61,223 nucleotides of DNA from Rhodospirillaceae bacterium (GTDB lineage Bacteria > Pseudomonadota > Alphaproteobacteria > Rhodospirillales > Rhodospirillaceae), in contig SHWP01000013.1 of the NCBI GenBank assembly GCA_009693785.1, forward strand, positions 1 to 61,223, given 5' to 3'. The notes under the pieces are model-generated. The model made no database searches. It saw nothing but the letters and a program-made list of their open reading frames with translations, and was not told the DNA's origin. Each line of letters opens with the position of its first letter. The first letter of the stretch is position 1. This document shows, one piece after another, positions 35,970-44,387 of this stretch. A program made the position numbers and the translations under genes.

Positions 35970-36428
35970 ATGGCACAGTGGCAAGCCCTAACTGCCAACG
36001 AGGCGCGTGCTCATAAATTGTATGGTTTTAAAGGCTGGCTCATCGCGGTGTATGTGCTGGCCCTTGTGCTGTTCGTGTTGAACGTGCGCAGCATCACCGG
36101 TGGCGATGCGATGATGTTGATTATGTTCGAAACTGAATCCCAAGTGGCATTCATGCGTTGGGTTATCGCGCTGCAGTGCCTGGCCGTTTTGCCGTTTTTG
36201 CTGCTAGCGCCATTCAAACATCCGCTGATGCCAAGCGCCGCACTGGTGGGTTTCGCGGTCGATGCCCTGGCGCGCCCTCTCACGGCGGCGTTGCTCATCG
36301 ACATTAACAACACCAAAGTGATGGCGATAACAGGCACTCATCTATTGCTAGGCACAATTTTTATTTCATATCTGCTGTTGTCGCGCCGGGTGAACGTGAC
36401 GTATCGCAATCGCATCAAAGCCGCGTAA
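35970..36428 (+). CDS. Small four-helix membrane protein, possibly DUF2569-like
   Basis: 152 residues with four hydrophobic segments and short loops. The N-terminal cytoplasmic stretch leads into G-F-K-G-W-L-I-A-V-Y-V, similar to the G-W-L start of DUF2569 proteins, but the match is weak. It sits between the ICMT-type methyltransferase and the MtrA-like protein with gaps of 16 and 9 bases, so it is almost certainly cotranscribed. A membrane partner for one of them is a reasonable guess, nothing more. Confidence 0.75.
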   Translation: MAQWQALTANEARAHKLYGFKGWLIAVYVLALVLFVLNVRSITGGDAMMLIMFETESQVAFMRWVIALQCLAVLPFLLLAPFKHPLMPSAALVGFAVDALARPLTAALLIDINNTKVMAITGTHLLLGTIFISYLLLSRRVNVTYRNRIKAA

Positions 36429-36437
36429 GGATTCATC

Positions 36438-37298
36438 ATGGGCACGATGGAGGATTTTGGTTTTTTCTTATCGCGGACATTTGCCACGACCAAGGCAAAG
36501 AAGTCTGCCTGGCCCTTCGTGCCAGGAACCTACTTCGTGTTGGACGCCGCTGCGCCGGTGGCGGTGACAACGCTGGGGAGCGTGAAACTCGCCGAAGAGG
36601 TCGCGGCCGCCAAACCAAAGGGACTTTGCATTGTCGGCAAGGTCGAAACCGAGAACATCGGTATCGAAAAAATTATTCGCAACGTGATTTCAAATCCGGC
36701 GATACGGTTCTTTGTCTGTGCTGGGCCCGAGCCGCCCAAACATCTCACCGGGGCAACTTTACTGGCGCTGTTCAAGAATGGTGTAGATGCGGCGATGCGC
36801 ATTCCCGGCTCACCAGGGATGCGTCCGATCCTGCCCAACATTGGCCGCGACGAGATTGATGCGTTTCGCCGTCAAGTCGAGCCCATCGATATGGTCGGCT
36901 GCCTTGATGTGGCCGCGATTGCAGCCCGCGTCGAGGAACTGGCGCGCCAACCTAGCCGGGCGCCGCTGGCGGCCTTCGATGTGGCCATCCCCGATGCTTC
37001 GGCGATCACGCCGCATTTAACGGCCACCACCGCGCCGCCACCGGAGCGCATCAAGCTCGACAAGGGTGGCTATTTTGTGATCGAGCCGCGGCCCGATTGC
37101 ATTTTTGTCGAGCACTACGACTACAAGGACCGGTTGGTGCGGACCATCGAAGGCAAGAACGCTCGCACGGTCTATTGGACGCTCATTCAAAACGGCTGGG
37201 TGACCAAACTCGATCACGCGGCATATCTGGGAAAAGAGTTATTGCGCGCGGAGCTCAGCCGCCAACACGGCTTTCCATTCGTACAAGATGCGGCTTGA
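36438..37298 (+). CDS. MtrA-like (corrinoid S-methyltransferase subunit A) protein with DUF4346
   Basis: 286 residues. Residues about 45-170 match the cytoplasmic domain of MtrA, the cobamide-binding subunit of archaeal tetrahydromethanopterin S-methyltransferase: C-I-V-G-K-V-E-T-E-N-I-G-I-E-K-I-I, then C-A-G-P-E-P-P-K-H-L-T-G and Q-V-E-P-I-D-M-V-G-C. His102 lies in the GPE-xxx-H segment, where I would expect the cobalt ligand by analogy; the alignment needs checking. Residues about 205-286 match DUF4346 (G-Y-F-V-I-E-P, V-E-H-Y-D-Y, D-H-A-A-Y-L-G-K-E-L). The membrane anchor of archaeal MtrA is absent. AAGGA precedes the ATG by seven bases. The flanking ICMT-type enzyme suggests methyl transfer chemistry. 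Confidence 0.82.
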   Translation: MGTMEDFGFFLSRTFATTKAKKSAWPFVPGTYFVLDAAAPVAVTTLGSVKLAEEVAAAKPKGLCIVGKVETENIGIEKIIRNVISNPAIRFFVCAGPEPPKHLTGATLLALFKNGVDAAMRIPGSPGMRPILPNIGRDEIDAFRRQVEPIDMVGCLDVAAIAARVEELARQPSRAPLAAFDVAIPDASAITPHLTATTAPPPERIKLDKGGYFVIEPRPDCIFVEHYDYKDRLVRTIEGKNARTVYWTLIQNGWVTKLDHAAYLGKELLRAELSRQHGFPFVQDAA

Positions 37299-37306
37299 GG
37301 CGGGTG

Positions 37307-38113
37307 ATGGCTAACCGCGCCCTTCGCAAGGCTTACGTTGATACGAGCGTGGGGCAAGTACATTACCGCTATGTGCCTGGGCCTGGCACTGCATTGGTGA
37401 TGTATCACCGCGCGCCTGCAAGTTCGCTGTCGTTCGAGCCGATGATGCAACTGATGGCAGGCGAGCGGCCCTTGTATGCCTTCGATATTCCTGGGTTCGG
37501 GGAATCTTTCGAACCCCCAGGTAATCCATCAGCCGCCGACTATGCGCGCTGGCTGATGGAGGCCATCGACGGTCTCGGGCTTAAAAAAATTCACATTTTT
37601 GCGCATCACACGGGCACGCACTTTGCAACCGAGATGACGGTGGAGCATCCCGCACGCGTGGCTTCGCTGATGTTGAATGGGATCGCCTATCTCACGCCGG
37701 AAGAACGCGCACCTTATGCGGCTGGCGTCAAAGAGCCTGCGGCGCCCGATCCGGCCGGTGAATATATGGCGGGGACGTTTAAGATGATTGCGACGTTATT
37801 ACCGCAGTTCGATGCCCGCCTTTACCATACCGAAATGGTGGGTGCGATGCGCTCACACGCCACACGCCACAAGTCTTTCGCCGCCGTTTGGGGGCAAGAC
37901 TATCCCGCCACGCTGAAAAAAGTAACCTGTCCGATTCTTGCCACCTGCGCAGAGAACGAAGTGTGGCGGTTTTGTTTCGACCGCGTGTTCGTGGATAAAC
38001 CCGAAGCCAAGCGGGTGTTGTTGGGCCCGGCAAAATTTTTCACGCCAGAGCCGGATGCGCCCGCCACCGTGGCCGCAATCCGCGAATTCTTACAGACGGT
38101 CGAAAAGGGCTAA
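37307..38113 (+). CDS. Alpha/beta hydrolase with A-H-H-T-G elbow
   Basis: 268 residues from the ATG at 37307, eight bases after the MtrA-like gene. The alpha/beta fold is clear: V-M-Y-H-R-A-P-A-S-S (oxyanion region), F-D-I-P-G-F-G-E-S, and I-F-A-H-H-T-G-T-H-F-A-T-E at the nucleophile elbow. As in the 16.9-17.7 kb hydrolase, His stands where Ser is expected and T-G follows. The usual C-terminal catalytic His is not obvious; the end reads A-K-F-F-T-P-E-P-D. Probably a non-standard hydrolase or a binding protein. Its stop overlaps that of DUF1838 copy 2 by four bases. Confidence 0.82.
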   Translation: MANRALRKAYVDTSVGQVHYRYVPGPGTALVMYHRAPASSLSFEPMMQLMAGERPLYAFDIPGFGESFEPPGNPSAADYARWLMEAIDGLGLKKIHIFAHHTGTHFATEMTVEHPARVASLMLNGIAYLTPEERAPYAAGVKEPAAPDPAGEYMAGTFKMIATLLPQFDARLYHTEMVGAMRSHATRHKSFAAVWGQDYPATLKKVTCPILATCAENEVWRFCFDRVFVDKPEAKRVLLGPAKFFTPEPDAPATVAAIREFLQTVEKG

Positions 38114-38994
38114 AGGTCGAGCTTCGGATTTGCGATGAAGCCTGGATAGTCTTTCTCCACGCGCGCCGTGAGCCAAGCGGGCAGTTCGGCCGCCGACTCA
38201 AGCTTACGGCAGCGGTAACGCAACATCATTCGTCCGGGCAGTTCCTGGCCACTCGCGGTTTTCATGCCCATCCAGGGCATCCAGGGAACCACCGCACCAA
38301 TGGTGGCCGTGGCGGGTGCGCTGACGAGCCTGGGGCTTTGCACATCATCAAGCGCTGCTTCGAAGGTGATCAGCTCGGTCAGTTGGATGTCGCCAGGCCT
38401 TGCCATTGCCATTTGAAAATTGTCGGCGTCGGCGGACGTGCGGAAAAACATGATGTCGTCCGTGAACCAAATCCGCCCACCGCTAATGACCGGTGGGCTA
38501 AACAACAAGGCTGAACTTGAGGGCGGGTTGAGTGTCATGCCCGGGTTTATCGCACCCTCGGGTGTGATGAGCACCTTTTGTCCCGCCGCCGGGGCTTGGT
38601 TTTTCACCGGCACCACGGCATTTGTGAATGGATTCGTCCAGGTATCGATTGGGTCGCCCTCGTTGTCGAGTGTGTAGTTGCATTCGGTATAACGCAGGCT
38701 CGCCGACTGATCGGCGTTGATCATCATGCGATGCACGCTCATGCCCTCGCGGCGGAATAACAACCGGGGTGCGCCGCCGTCCGGGATGCCAAAACAATCG
38801 GCGTGGTAATGATAAATGCGCGGTGAGCCGTCGAGGCTGGCGCGCACCTTCACATAGGCCGCAATCCGGTCATGGGCATCATGAAAATTGTAATCGGCTT
38901 TCTTAGTGGCATGGGCCCGGCCCGACAAACTCGATGCCAATAGCCCCGCGCCCAAGAGCGGCCCGGCCTGACGGCGTGTGAGGAAAAATGGCAT
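38110..38994 (-). CDS. Tat-exported DUF1838-type protein, copy 2
   Basis: 294 residues. The leader F-L-T-R-R-Q-A-G followed by L-L-G-A-G-L-L-A is Tat-like. DUF1838 features are clearer here than in copy 1: V-R-A-S-L-D-G-S near residue 50, D-x-W-T-N-P-F-T-N near 118, W-F-T-D-D-I-M-F-F, V-P-W-M-P-W-M-G-M near 240, and the ending L-P-A-W-L-T-A-R-V. GGAG precedes the ATG by eight bases. No enzymatic role is known to me. It lies convergent with the HTG hydrolase and downstream of the kinase on the same strand. Confidence 0.75.
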   Translation of the reverse strand: MPFFLTRRQAGPLLGAGLLASSLSGRAHATKKADYNFHDAHDRIAAYVKVRASLDGSPRIYHYHADCFGIPDGGAPRLLFRREGMSVHRMMINADQSASLRYTECNYTLDNEGDPIDTWTNPFTNAVVPVKNQAPAAGQKVLITPEGAINPGMTLNPPSSSALLFSPPVISGGRIWFTDDIMFFRTSADADNFQMAMARPGDIQLTELITFEAALDDVQSPRLVSAPATATIGAVVPWMPWMGMKTASGQELPGRMMLRYRCRKLESAAELPAWLTARVEKDYPGFIANPKLDL

Positions 38995-39016
38995 CGCGAT
39001 CTCCTTGGGCTGTAGC

Positions 39017-40347
39017 CTAGCTCGCTGCCTTTTGGGCGGTCGTCGTAATGGCCCGGTCGGCGGGCAGATGCACTGTCACAATTGTTCCAGTACCTAGCGT
39101 GCTGCTGACCGTCAGTGTTCCGCCTGTAGGCGCACCATTTCCTGCACCAAATGCAAGCCAAGACCTGTGCCTTGGAGTTGACGCCGCTCGACTTCCCGGC
39201 TCTGAACGAAGGGCTCAAGGACGTCCTTGATTTCGTCAGCCGGTATGCCAATGCCAGTATCGCAGACAAGGAAAGCAATGCCGCCATCGGCGCTGCGCCG
39301 GACTTCAAGGCGAATGCGCCCGCCAGCCGGAGTGAACTTTACGGCGTTCGACAGCAGATTCATCAAGACCTGCAGAATCTTGCGCTCATCGACATAGAGA
39401 TGGGGAAGGTGGGGTTCAACGGCAACATCTATCGTCAACTGCTCTTTGTCGATTGTACCGCGCGTGACCTGCATGGCTTGGTCAACGATGCCTTGCGCGG
39501 TCGTCAATCCCTCGTCCAGCGTTGCGCGCCCAGCCTCGATCTTCGAGATATCGAGGATGTCGTCGATCAGGCTGACGAGGTGACGGCCGCTGTCCAAGAT
39601 CGCTTTGGTGAATTCAAGATACTGCGGGTGCCCAATAGGTCCTTTGATCTGATGCTGGATGACTTCGGAAAAGCCAATGATGGCGTTCAAAGGTGTGCGC
39701 AACTCGTGGCTCATGTTGGCGAGAAAGCGTGATTTGGCCCGGTTGGCAGCGTCGGCCTTGTAGGCAAGATCGGCGTTGTGCATGCGCAAACGAATATTGT
39801 CGATAAACGTGGCATGCGCAACGATACCCGCCGCTGCCATAAACCCAGAATAAATGAGAATGTAGAGGTTCAATGTTGCCGCGATGGGGCCGCCCCACGA
39901 CAATGCGACCCACCAGGGTGGTCCGACGCTGGCCACCATGAAGGCCGCAGCGGCAGCGGGGATGGGGTAGAGGAAAATCATCCCACCCGCGCTCAGGGCA
40001 GCAGCAACAAGGCAAATCAGCAATCGTAAGTCGGGCGCTGACTCCGGCGCTGTTGCAAGCAGCGTCGCAGTGTACAGGCCCCACACGAAGCCAAAGATGA
40101 TCGCCCAGAGACACGCGCGCGTGATGGTGCGGTCTGAAATGCGGCATGGCCGGGGGCGGCCGCGATGTGTCCACCAGGTCTGCAATTGCCAGCTCGCCGC
40201 GATGGTGACCGCGAGTTGAAAGGCCAACAGAGTGGACGCGTCATAATGCGGCCAACAGACCCAGGTTAAAGTCGCCGAGCTGACAATATGCGATGTGGCG
40301 GCTACCGGCTGATGGCGTGACATCGTCATCAGTCGTTCGATGTTCAC
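39017..40347 (-). pseudogene. Membrane sensor histidine kinase with 3' frameshift
   Basis: The open frame encodes 411 residues: five to six N-terminal membrane helices, a HisKA domain (A-N-M-S-H-E-L-R-T-P-L-N) and a HATPase domain with N-L-L-S-N-A-V-K-F-T-P (N box) and G-T-G-L-G-L (G2 box). It then ends at R-L-Q-A-E-H-stop (39112). Reading on with one base restored near 39125 gives G-G-T-L-T-V-S-S-T-L-G-T-G-T, exactly the expected last strand of the ATPase domain, and a stop at 39017-39019. A single-base deletion inside a His codon best explains this. Start GTG 40347 is uncertain; ATG 40329 or 40323 are alternatives. Loss of the last strand would probably damage ATP binding. Confidence 0.85.
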
Positions 40348-40413
40348 GTCATTGGCCAGGTCCGGCGTGATCGCGGGTCGCAGCCAAAGGGAGTGCCAGC
40401 GGCCATGAGGGCG

Positions 40414-40457
40414 AGGGTTGTCTGTTGATTACAATTTTGATTTCGCAGCACAACCCT
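40414..40457. repeat. Inverted repeat in kinase/CpeT-like intergenic region
   Basis: AGGGTTGT and ACAACCCT form a perfect eight-base inverted repeat separated by 28 bases, between the divergent kinase and CpeT-like genes. Spacing suits a dimeric DNA-binding protein or looping more than a hairpin. Weak evidence. Confidence 0.25.
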
Positions 40458-40508
40458 AGACGGGCCAAGCAACCGGCTCAATACAATCTTGTGGGTTAAA
40501 TTTCACCG

Positions 40509-40537
40509 TTTCACCCCGTGGCATGTTCTGGTCTAAT
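40509..40537 (+). promoter_or_regulatory. Possible sigma-70 promoter of the CpeT-like gene
   Basis: TTTCAC (40509-40514), 17 bases, then TCTAAT (40532-40537), ending 26 bases before the ATG. The short distance gives a leader of about 20 bases. Moderate match to consensus. Confidence 0.4.
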
Positions 40538-40563
40538 CTGCTCCCATTACTTAAGGGGCGGCG

Positions 40564-41607
40564 ATGCAATTCAGAAATAGCATTTTAGCAGCGGCGATGG
40601 TCATGAGCCTTGCGGCACCGGCTGCGGCCACGAATTCACCCATCGAACTCAAATCGGTATTGCGTGACCTGATGGCCTGGATGCCGGGCGAGTATTCCAG
40701 TGCGCCCCAGGTGTTTTTCGAGAATGCCGTGGGTCCGCCGCCCGACGGCGTGCACGAGAATTTCTATCGCGTGTTTGCAAAAATCGACGCTCCGCAGTTA
40801 GGCGAGAACGTCATCTACACGCAAATTCATATCGAGGGTAAAGATGGCCCAATTTTTTCGGGCCAGCAGGTGTTGTTCCTGATCGACATCGACAAAGAGC
40901 GCCAAGCCGTGCGCATTCAGGGCCGGCGCATCAAAGATCCCGAAAACTATGTCGATGCGCATTTGCACCCCGAGATGTGGAAGACGATCGCGCCTGATCC
41001 GCAATACGGCGGCAATTGCCAATTCCTGTGGCGGCGTCATGGCGCGCAAATTGTTGGAAAGCTCAGCGAGAACGACAAGAACAACGTCACCTGCACGATG
41101 GTCTCGAAAGTTTCGGACACCCAATACACTTGGGACGCCGAATGGATTCTCAACGACCACGAATTGTGGATTTACGATAACGGCTACTTGAAGGATGGCT
41201 CGTTGTTCTCGGGCCGGGCCGACCGGACTCATTTGCGTATGTCAAAGACCAAGCCTTACGAATGCTTCGCCAGCTACCGGCCTGCCAAGGGCGAGCCGGT
41301 GGTGAACAATGGCTTTCGCATGCACGATGGCGGCGATCACTATACCTGGCAAGTCAAGGGCGTGAAGGAGCCGGTGCACATCGAACTCATGCGCGGCATG
41401 TGGCCGTCAGAGTCCGGGCGCAATTACAAAGAACTGTTGCGCATTGAGATGTACCAGGGTGACGCCGATGCGCCAGCGGCCAAACGCAAACCGATTGGCA
41501 ATGGCTGGGCCAGCGCCGACAGCGACCGCGCCTCGTTCGGCACGGGCACCTGGAGCGCGCGCTGCAAGTTGGTGGACCCCAACGCGGCGCCACCGAAAGC
41601 CGATTAG
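40564..41607 (+). CDS. Exported CpeT/CpcT-domain-like protein
   Basis: 347 residues with a signal peptide ending near A-A-P-A-A-A-T. The mature region begins L-R-D-L-M-A-W-M-P-G-E-Y-S-S-A, then has a F-Y-R-V-F-A-K-I segment and a long beta-rich region with F-L-W-R-R and C-T-M-V-S-K. This order (W-x-x-G-x-F/Y-S, then a beta-barrel) is that of CpeT/CpcT phycobilin lyases, an eight- to ten-stranded barrel. Cyanobacterial members attach bilins to phycobiliproteins; proteobacterial homologues are of unknown use. Assignment is by pattern and moderate. The stop overlaps that of tldD by four bases. Confidence 0.6.
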   Translation: MQFRNSILAAAMVMSLAAPAAATNSPIELKSVLRDLMAWMPGEYSSAPQVFFENAVGPPPDGVHENFYRVFAKIDAPQLGENVIYTQIHIEGKDGPIFSGQQVLFLIDIDKERQAVRIQGRRIKDPENYVDAHLHPEMWKTIAPDPQYGGNCQFLWRRHGAQIVGKLSENDKNNVTCTMVSKVSDTQYTWDAEWILNDHELWIYDNGYLKDGSLFSGRADRTHLRMSKTKPYECFASYRPAKGEPVVNNGFRMHDGGDHYTWQVKGVKEPVHIELMRGMWPSESGRNYKELLRIEMYQGDADAPAAKRKPIGNGWASADSDRASFGTGTWSARCKLVDPNAAPPKAD

Positions 41608-43037
41608 ACGCGCGTTCCACCCACGGTGAGGTTTTCGATACGCAAGGTTGGCTGACCCACGCCCACGGGCACGCCTTGGCCTTCTTTGCCGCAGGTGCCC
41701 ACGCCGGGGTCGAGCTGCAGGTCGTTGCCGATCATGCTGATCTTTTTCATCACCTCGGGGCCGCTGCCAATCAGGGTGGCGCCCTTCACGGCCGGGCCGA
41801 TCTTGCCGTTCTCGATCAGGTAGGCTTCGGTGGCCGAAAATGTGAACTTGCCCGAGGTAATGTCCACCTGGCCGCCGCCAAAGTTGACGGCATAGATTCC
41901 TTTTTTCACCGAGGCGATGATTTCGTTATTGGTTTTGTCCCCTGCCAACATAAACGTATTCGTCATGCGCGGCATCGGGTGGTGGGCGTGGCTTTGCCGC
42001 CTGCCATTGCCGGTGGGTTTCATCTTCATCAGCCGCGCGTTCATGCGGTCTTGCAAGTAGCCTGTCAAAATTCCGTCCTCGATCAGCACCGTGCGGCCCG
42101 TGGGCGTGCCTTCGTCATCCACGGTCAGCGAGCCACGGCGATCTTGGAAAGTGCCGTCGTCAACTACGGTGACACCCTTGGCCGCGATGCGTTTGCCCAT
42201 CATGTTGCTGAAGGCCGAGGTTTTCTTGCGGTTGAAGTCGCCCTCAAGCCCGTGGCCGACGGCCTCGTGCAACAGCACACCGGGCCAGCCTGGCCCCAGC
42301 ACCACGGTCATCTCGCCGCCGGGGGCATCGACGGATGCCAAATTCACCAGGGCTTGGCGCAACGCTTCGTCAACCGAGGCCTTCCAACTGGCAGGCTCGA
42401 GGAACTCGCCATAGGTCACGCGCCCGCCGGTGCCATAGCTGCCGCTTTCCATGCGCTTGCCGTCACCCACCACGATATTCACGTTCAGGCGCACCATGGG
42501 GCGGATGTCGGAGGCGCTTGAGCCATCGCCGCGCACGATATGCACGGCCTGCCACGAGCCACCCAGCGACACGGTGACTTGTTTCACGCGCGGGTCTTTC
42601 TTGCGCGCATAGGCGTCGATGGCCGCGAGCGTTTCAACTTTCTTCTCGAAGAGAATCAAGGGCAGGGGGTTGGCGTCGGTGTAAAGCTGCTGGTTGGTGC
42701 CGCGTGGCGGATCGGCCAAGCTGCCGCCCTTGCCGGTGCGCACGGCCTTCACTGTGGTAGCGGCACGTTTCATGGCCGCCTCATCGAGCGTGGTGGAGTG
42801 GGCAAAGCCCGTGGTTTCGCCCGCCACCGCGCGCAAGCCAAAGCCCTGGCCGGTATCGAAGTTGGCGTTCTTCACGCGCCCATCGTCGAACAGAACACTC
42901 TCTGACTGGGCGTATTCCAAAAACATCTCGCCATCGTCGCAGCCCTTCAGCGCATCGGCGGTGATGGCGGCAACCTTTTTCTTGTCGAGGCCGGTTTTGC
43001 CGAAAAAGAGGTCGTTGATGATTTTGCTGTCGGCCAT
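41604..43037 (-). CDS. tldD: Metalloprotease TldD
   Basis: 477 residues, usual length for TldD. The zinc-binding H-E-x-x-x-H motif is L-H-E-A-V-G-H at residues 257-262, followed by G-L-E-G-D-F, and the late C-G-K-E-G-Q-G-V-P-V-G-V-G-Q-P segment is diagnostic. With TldE it forms a cytoplasmic protease that degrades small unfolded peptides and matures microcins or antitoxins. No tldE lies in the window. It follows the heme A synthase gene on the same strand with a 17-base gap, a common alphaproteobacterial pairing being plausible but not verified here. Confidence 0.95.
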   Translation of the reverse strand: MADSKIINDLFFGKTGLDKKKVAAITADALKGCDDGEMFLEYAQSESVLFDDGRVKNANFDTGQGFGLRAVAGETTGFAHSTTLDEAAMKRAATTVKAVRTGKGGSLADPPRGTNQQLYTDANPLPLILFEKKVETLAAIDAYARKKDPRVKQVTVSLGGSWQAVHIVRGDGSSASDIRPMVRLNVNIVVGDGKRMESGSYGTGGRVTYGEFLEPASWKASVDEALRQALVNLASVDAPGGEMTVVLGPGWPGVLLHEAVGHGLEGDFNRKKTSAFSNMMGKRIAAKGVTVVDDGTFQDRRGSLTVDDEGTPTGRTVLIEDGILTGYLQDRMNARLMKMKPTGNGRRQSHAHHPMPRMTNTFMLAGDKTNNEIIASVKKGIYAVNFGGGQVDITSGKFTFSATEAYLIENGKIGPAVKGATLIGSGPEVMKKISMIGNDLQLDPGVGTCGKEGQGVPVGVGQPTLRIENLTVGGTRV

Positions 43038-43054
43038 GATGGTCTTTCTGTGAA

Positions 43055-44139
43055 TTATTCCGCTGGCTTCATATGGAGCTCGTGCGCGCTCGTCGCAACG
43101 CTGGGCTGTGTGACGCCCACAGTGTGCGCGAAGACGACCGCCAAAGCGAACACGATTTGCGCCCCGGTTTGGTGGGCAAGCGCCAATAACACCGGCACCA
43201 CATATAAGAGTGTCAGAATGCCAAGCCCAGCCTGCACGAACACCATGGCCATCAGGGCGTTGGCGGCAAGCCTGGCGTGGGGCAGTAGCGCGCGCGCGAC
43301 TTCAACCACATCAGCGCAATCAACGTGGCCAAGGTCATGGCCAGGATGCGGTGATTAAATTGCACCGTCATGTGGTTTTCGAACCAATTCAGCCACCACG
43401 GGCTTTCGCTAAACAGCCCCTCGGGGATGAGTTGGCCGTCCATCAGGGGGAAGGTGTTATAGCCGCGACCGGCATCCAGCCCGGCCACGAAGGCGCCTGA
43501 GGTGACCACCAGCAATGCGAAAAATGTTACCGCCAATGGCCAGGGCCCGAGGTTTGCCCGAGGTGAATTCATGTCATCGCCACGCGCGAGGCGGAATTGA
43601 TCGAGCGCCACCCAAATAATCAGCCTGTAGCACACAAAAGCGGTGAGCAAGTGCGCGGCCAGGCGGTATTGGCTGACGTCGGGGTTATCCACCAGGCCGC
43701 TCGCCACCATGTACCAGCCCAGCACGCCTTGGGCGCCGCCCAGCGCGAAGAGCCCAACGCATTTCCAGGCCAAGGGCTTGTCGATCCAGCCGCGCAGCCA
43801 AAACAACATGAAGGGTGCGAAGAACACAAAGCCAATCGTGCGGCCCCACAGCCGGTGAATGTATTCCAGCCAATAGATTTCCTTGAAATTGTCCACCGAC
43901 ATCCAGGTGTTCTTTTTCTGGAATTCGGGGAATTGTTGGTAGGCGGCGAATTCCTCGGCCCATTCGCTGTCGGACAGCGGCGGCAGAATGTGCAGCGGCT
44001 TCCAGTCCACCATCGACAGCCCAGACTCGGTTAGCCGTGTGGCGCCCCCCAGCACCACCATGATGAACACCATGGCGGCGCAGATCAGCAGCCACCAGCC
44101 GATGGCGCGTCGTTGAGCGTGAAAAGAGGCGATTTGCAT
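43055..44139 (-). pseudogene. ctaA: Heme A synthase (COX15/CtaA) split by a frameshift
   Basis: Two overlapping frames together make a full-length COX15-type heme A synthase. The first (44139 to 43252) holds the N-terminal seven helices with G-G-A-T-R-L-T-E-S-G-L-S, E-Y-I-H-R-L-W-G-R and Q-F-N-H-R-I-L. The second (in the frame ending at 43055) resumes with L-L-P-H-A-R-L-A-A-N-A-L and carries the last helices with L-A-H-Q-T-G-A. The switch falls in a CG-dinucleotide run at about 43289-43298; removing one CG unit restores a single frame of about 360 residues. The enzyme converts heme O to heme A for cytochrome oxidase in the inner membrane. In a respiring organism loss is unlikely, so a sequencing error or phase-variable repeat should be considered. 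Confidence 0.85.
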
Positions 44140-44266
44140 GGCCCTGGTTTAGGACAAACCGGGCTTTACGACAAGCAAGGCTAAATTCAGCGCCACCTGG
44201 AAAACCCTTGGCTTTCCATGCCTTTATCGGCCGTGTATGACGGCACAAACCGCTCGCGCCCAGGTC

Positions 44267-44387
44267 ATGACCGATACCGCCTTATCCCCGCCGCCTGCCT
44301 TTTCCATTGTCGTGCCCATGCAAAACGAAGCGGGGCATGTAGCGCCGCTGATGGCCGAGATCGTGCGCGTGTTTGGCGCGCTGCCTT
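44267..44387 (+). pseudogene. 5' fragment of a family 2 glycosyltransferase gene
   Basis: About 40 codons beginning M-T-D-T-A-L-S-P-P-P encode F-S-I-V-V-P-M-Q-N-E-A-G-H-V, the first strand and nucleotide-binding turn of GT2 enzymes such as dolichyl-phosphate or undecaprenyl-phosphate sugar transferases. The similarity stops at the point where GT2 proteins read F-E-I-V-Y-V-D-D-G-S; there the sequence changes to a metallo-beta-lactamase fragment in another frame. The rest of the gene is absent from the window. An upstream ATG at 44237 could also be the original start. It is divergent from ctaA. Confidence 0.7.

Noticed and set aside
39151..39732. 193-residue plus-strand frame opposite the sensor kinase
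   Set aside because: Lies over conserved HisKA/HATPase motifs on the other strand.
41676..42521. 281-residue plus-strand frame opposite tldD
   Set aside because: Shadow of a well-conserved protease gene; composition (Gly, Ala, His, Val) is that of reverse-read codons.
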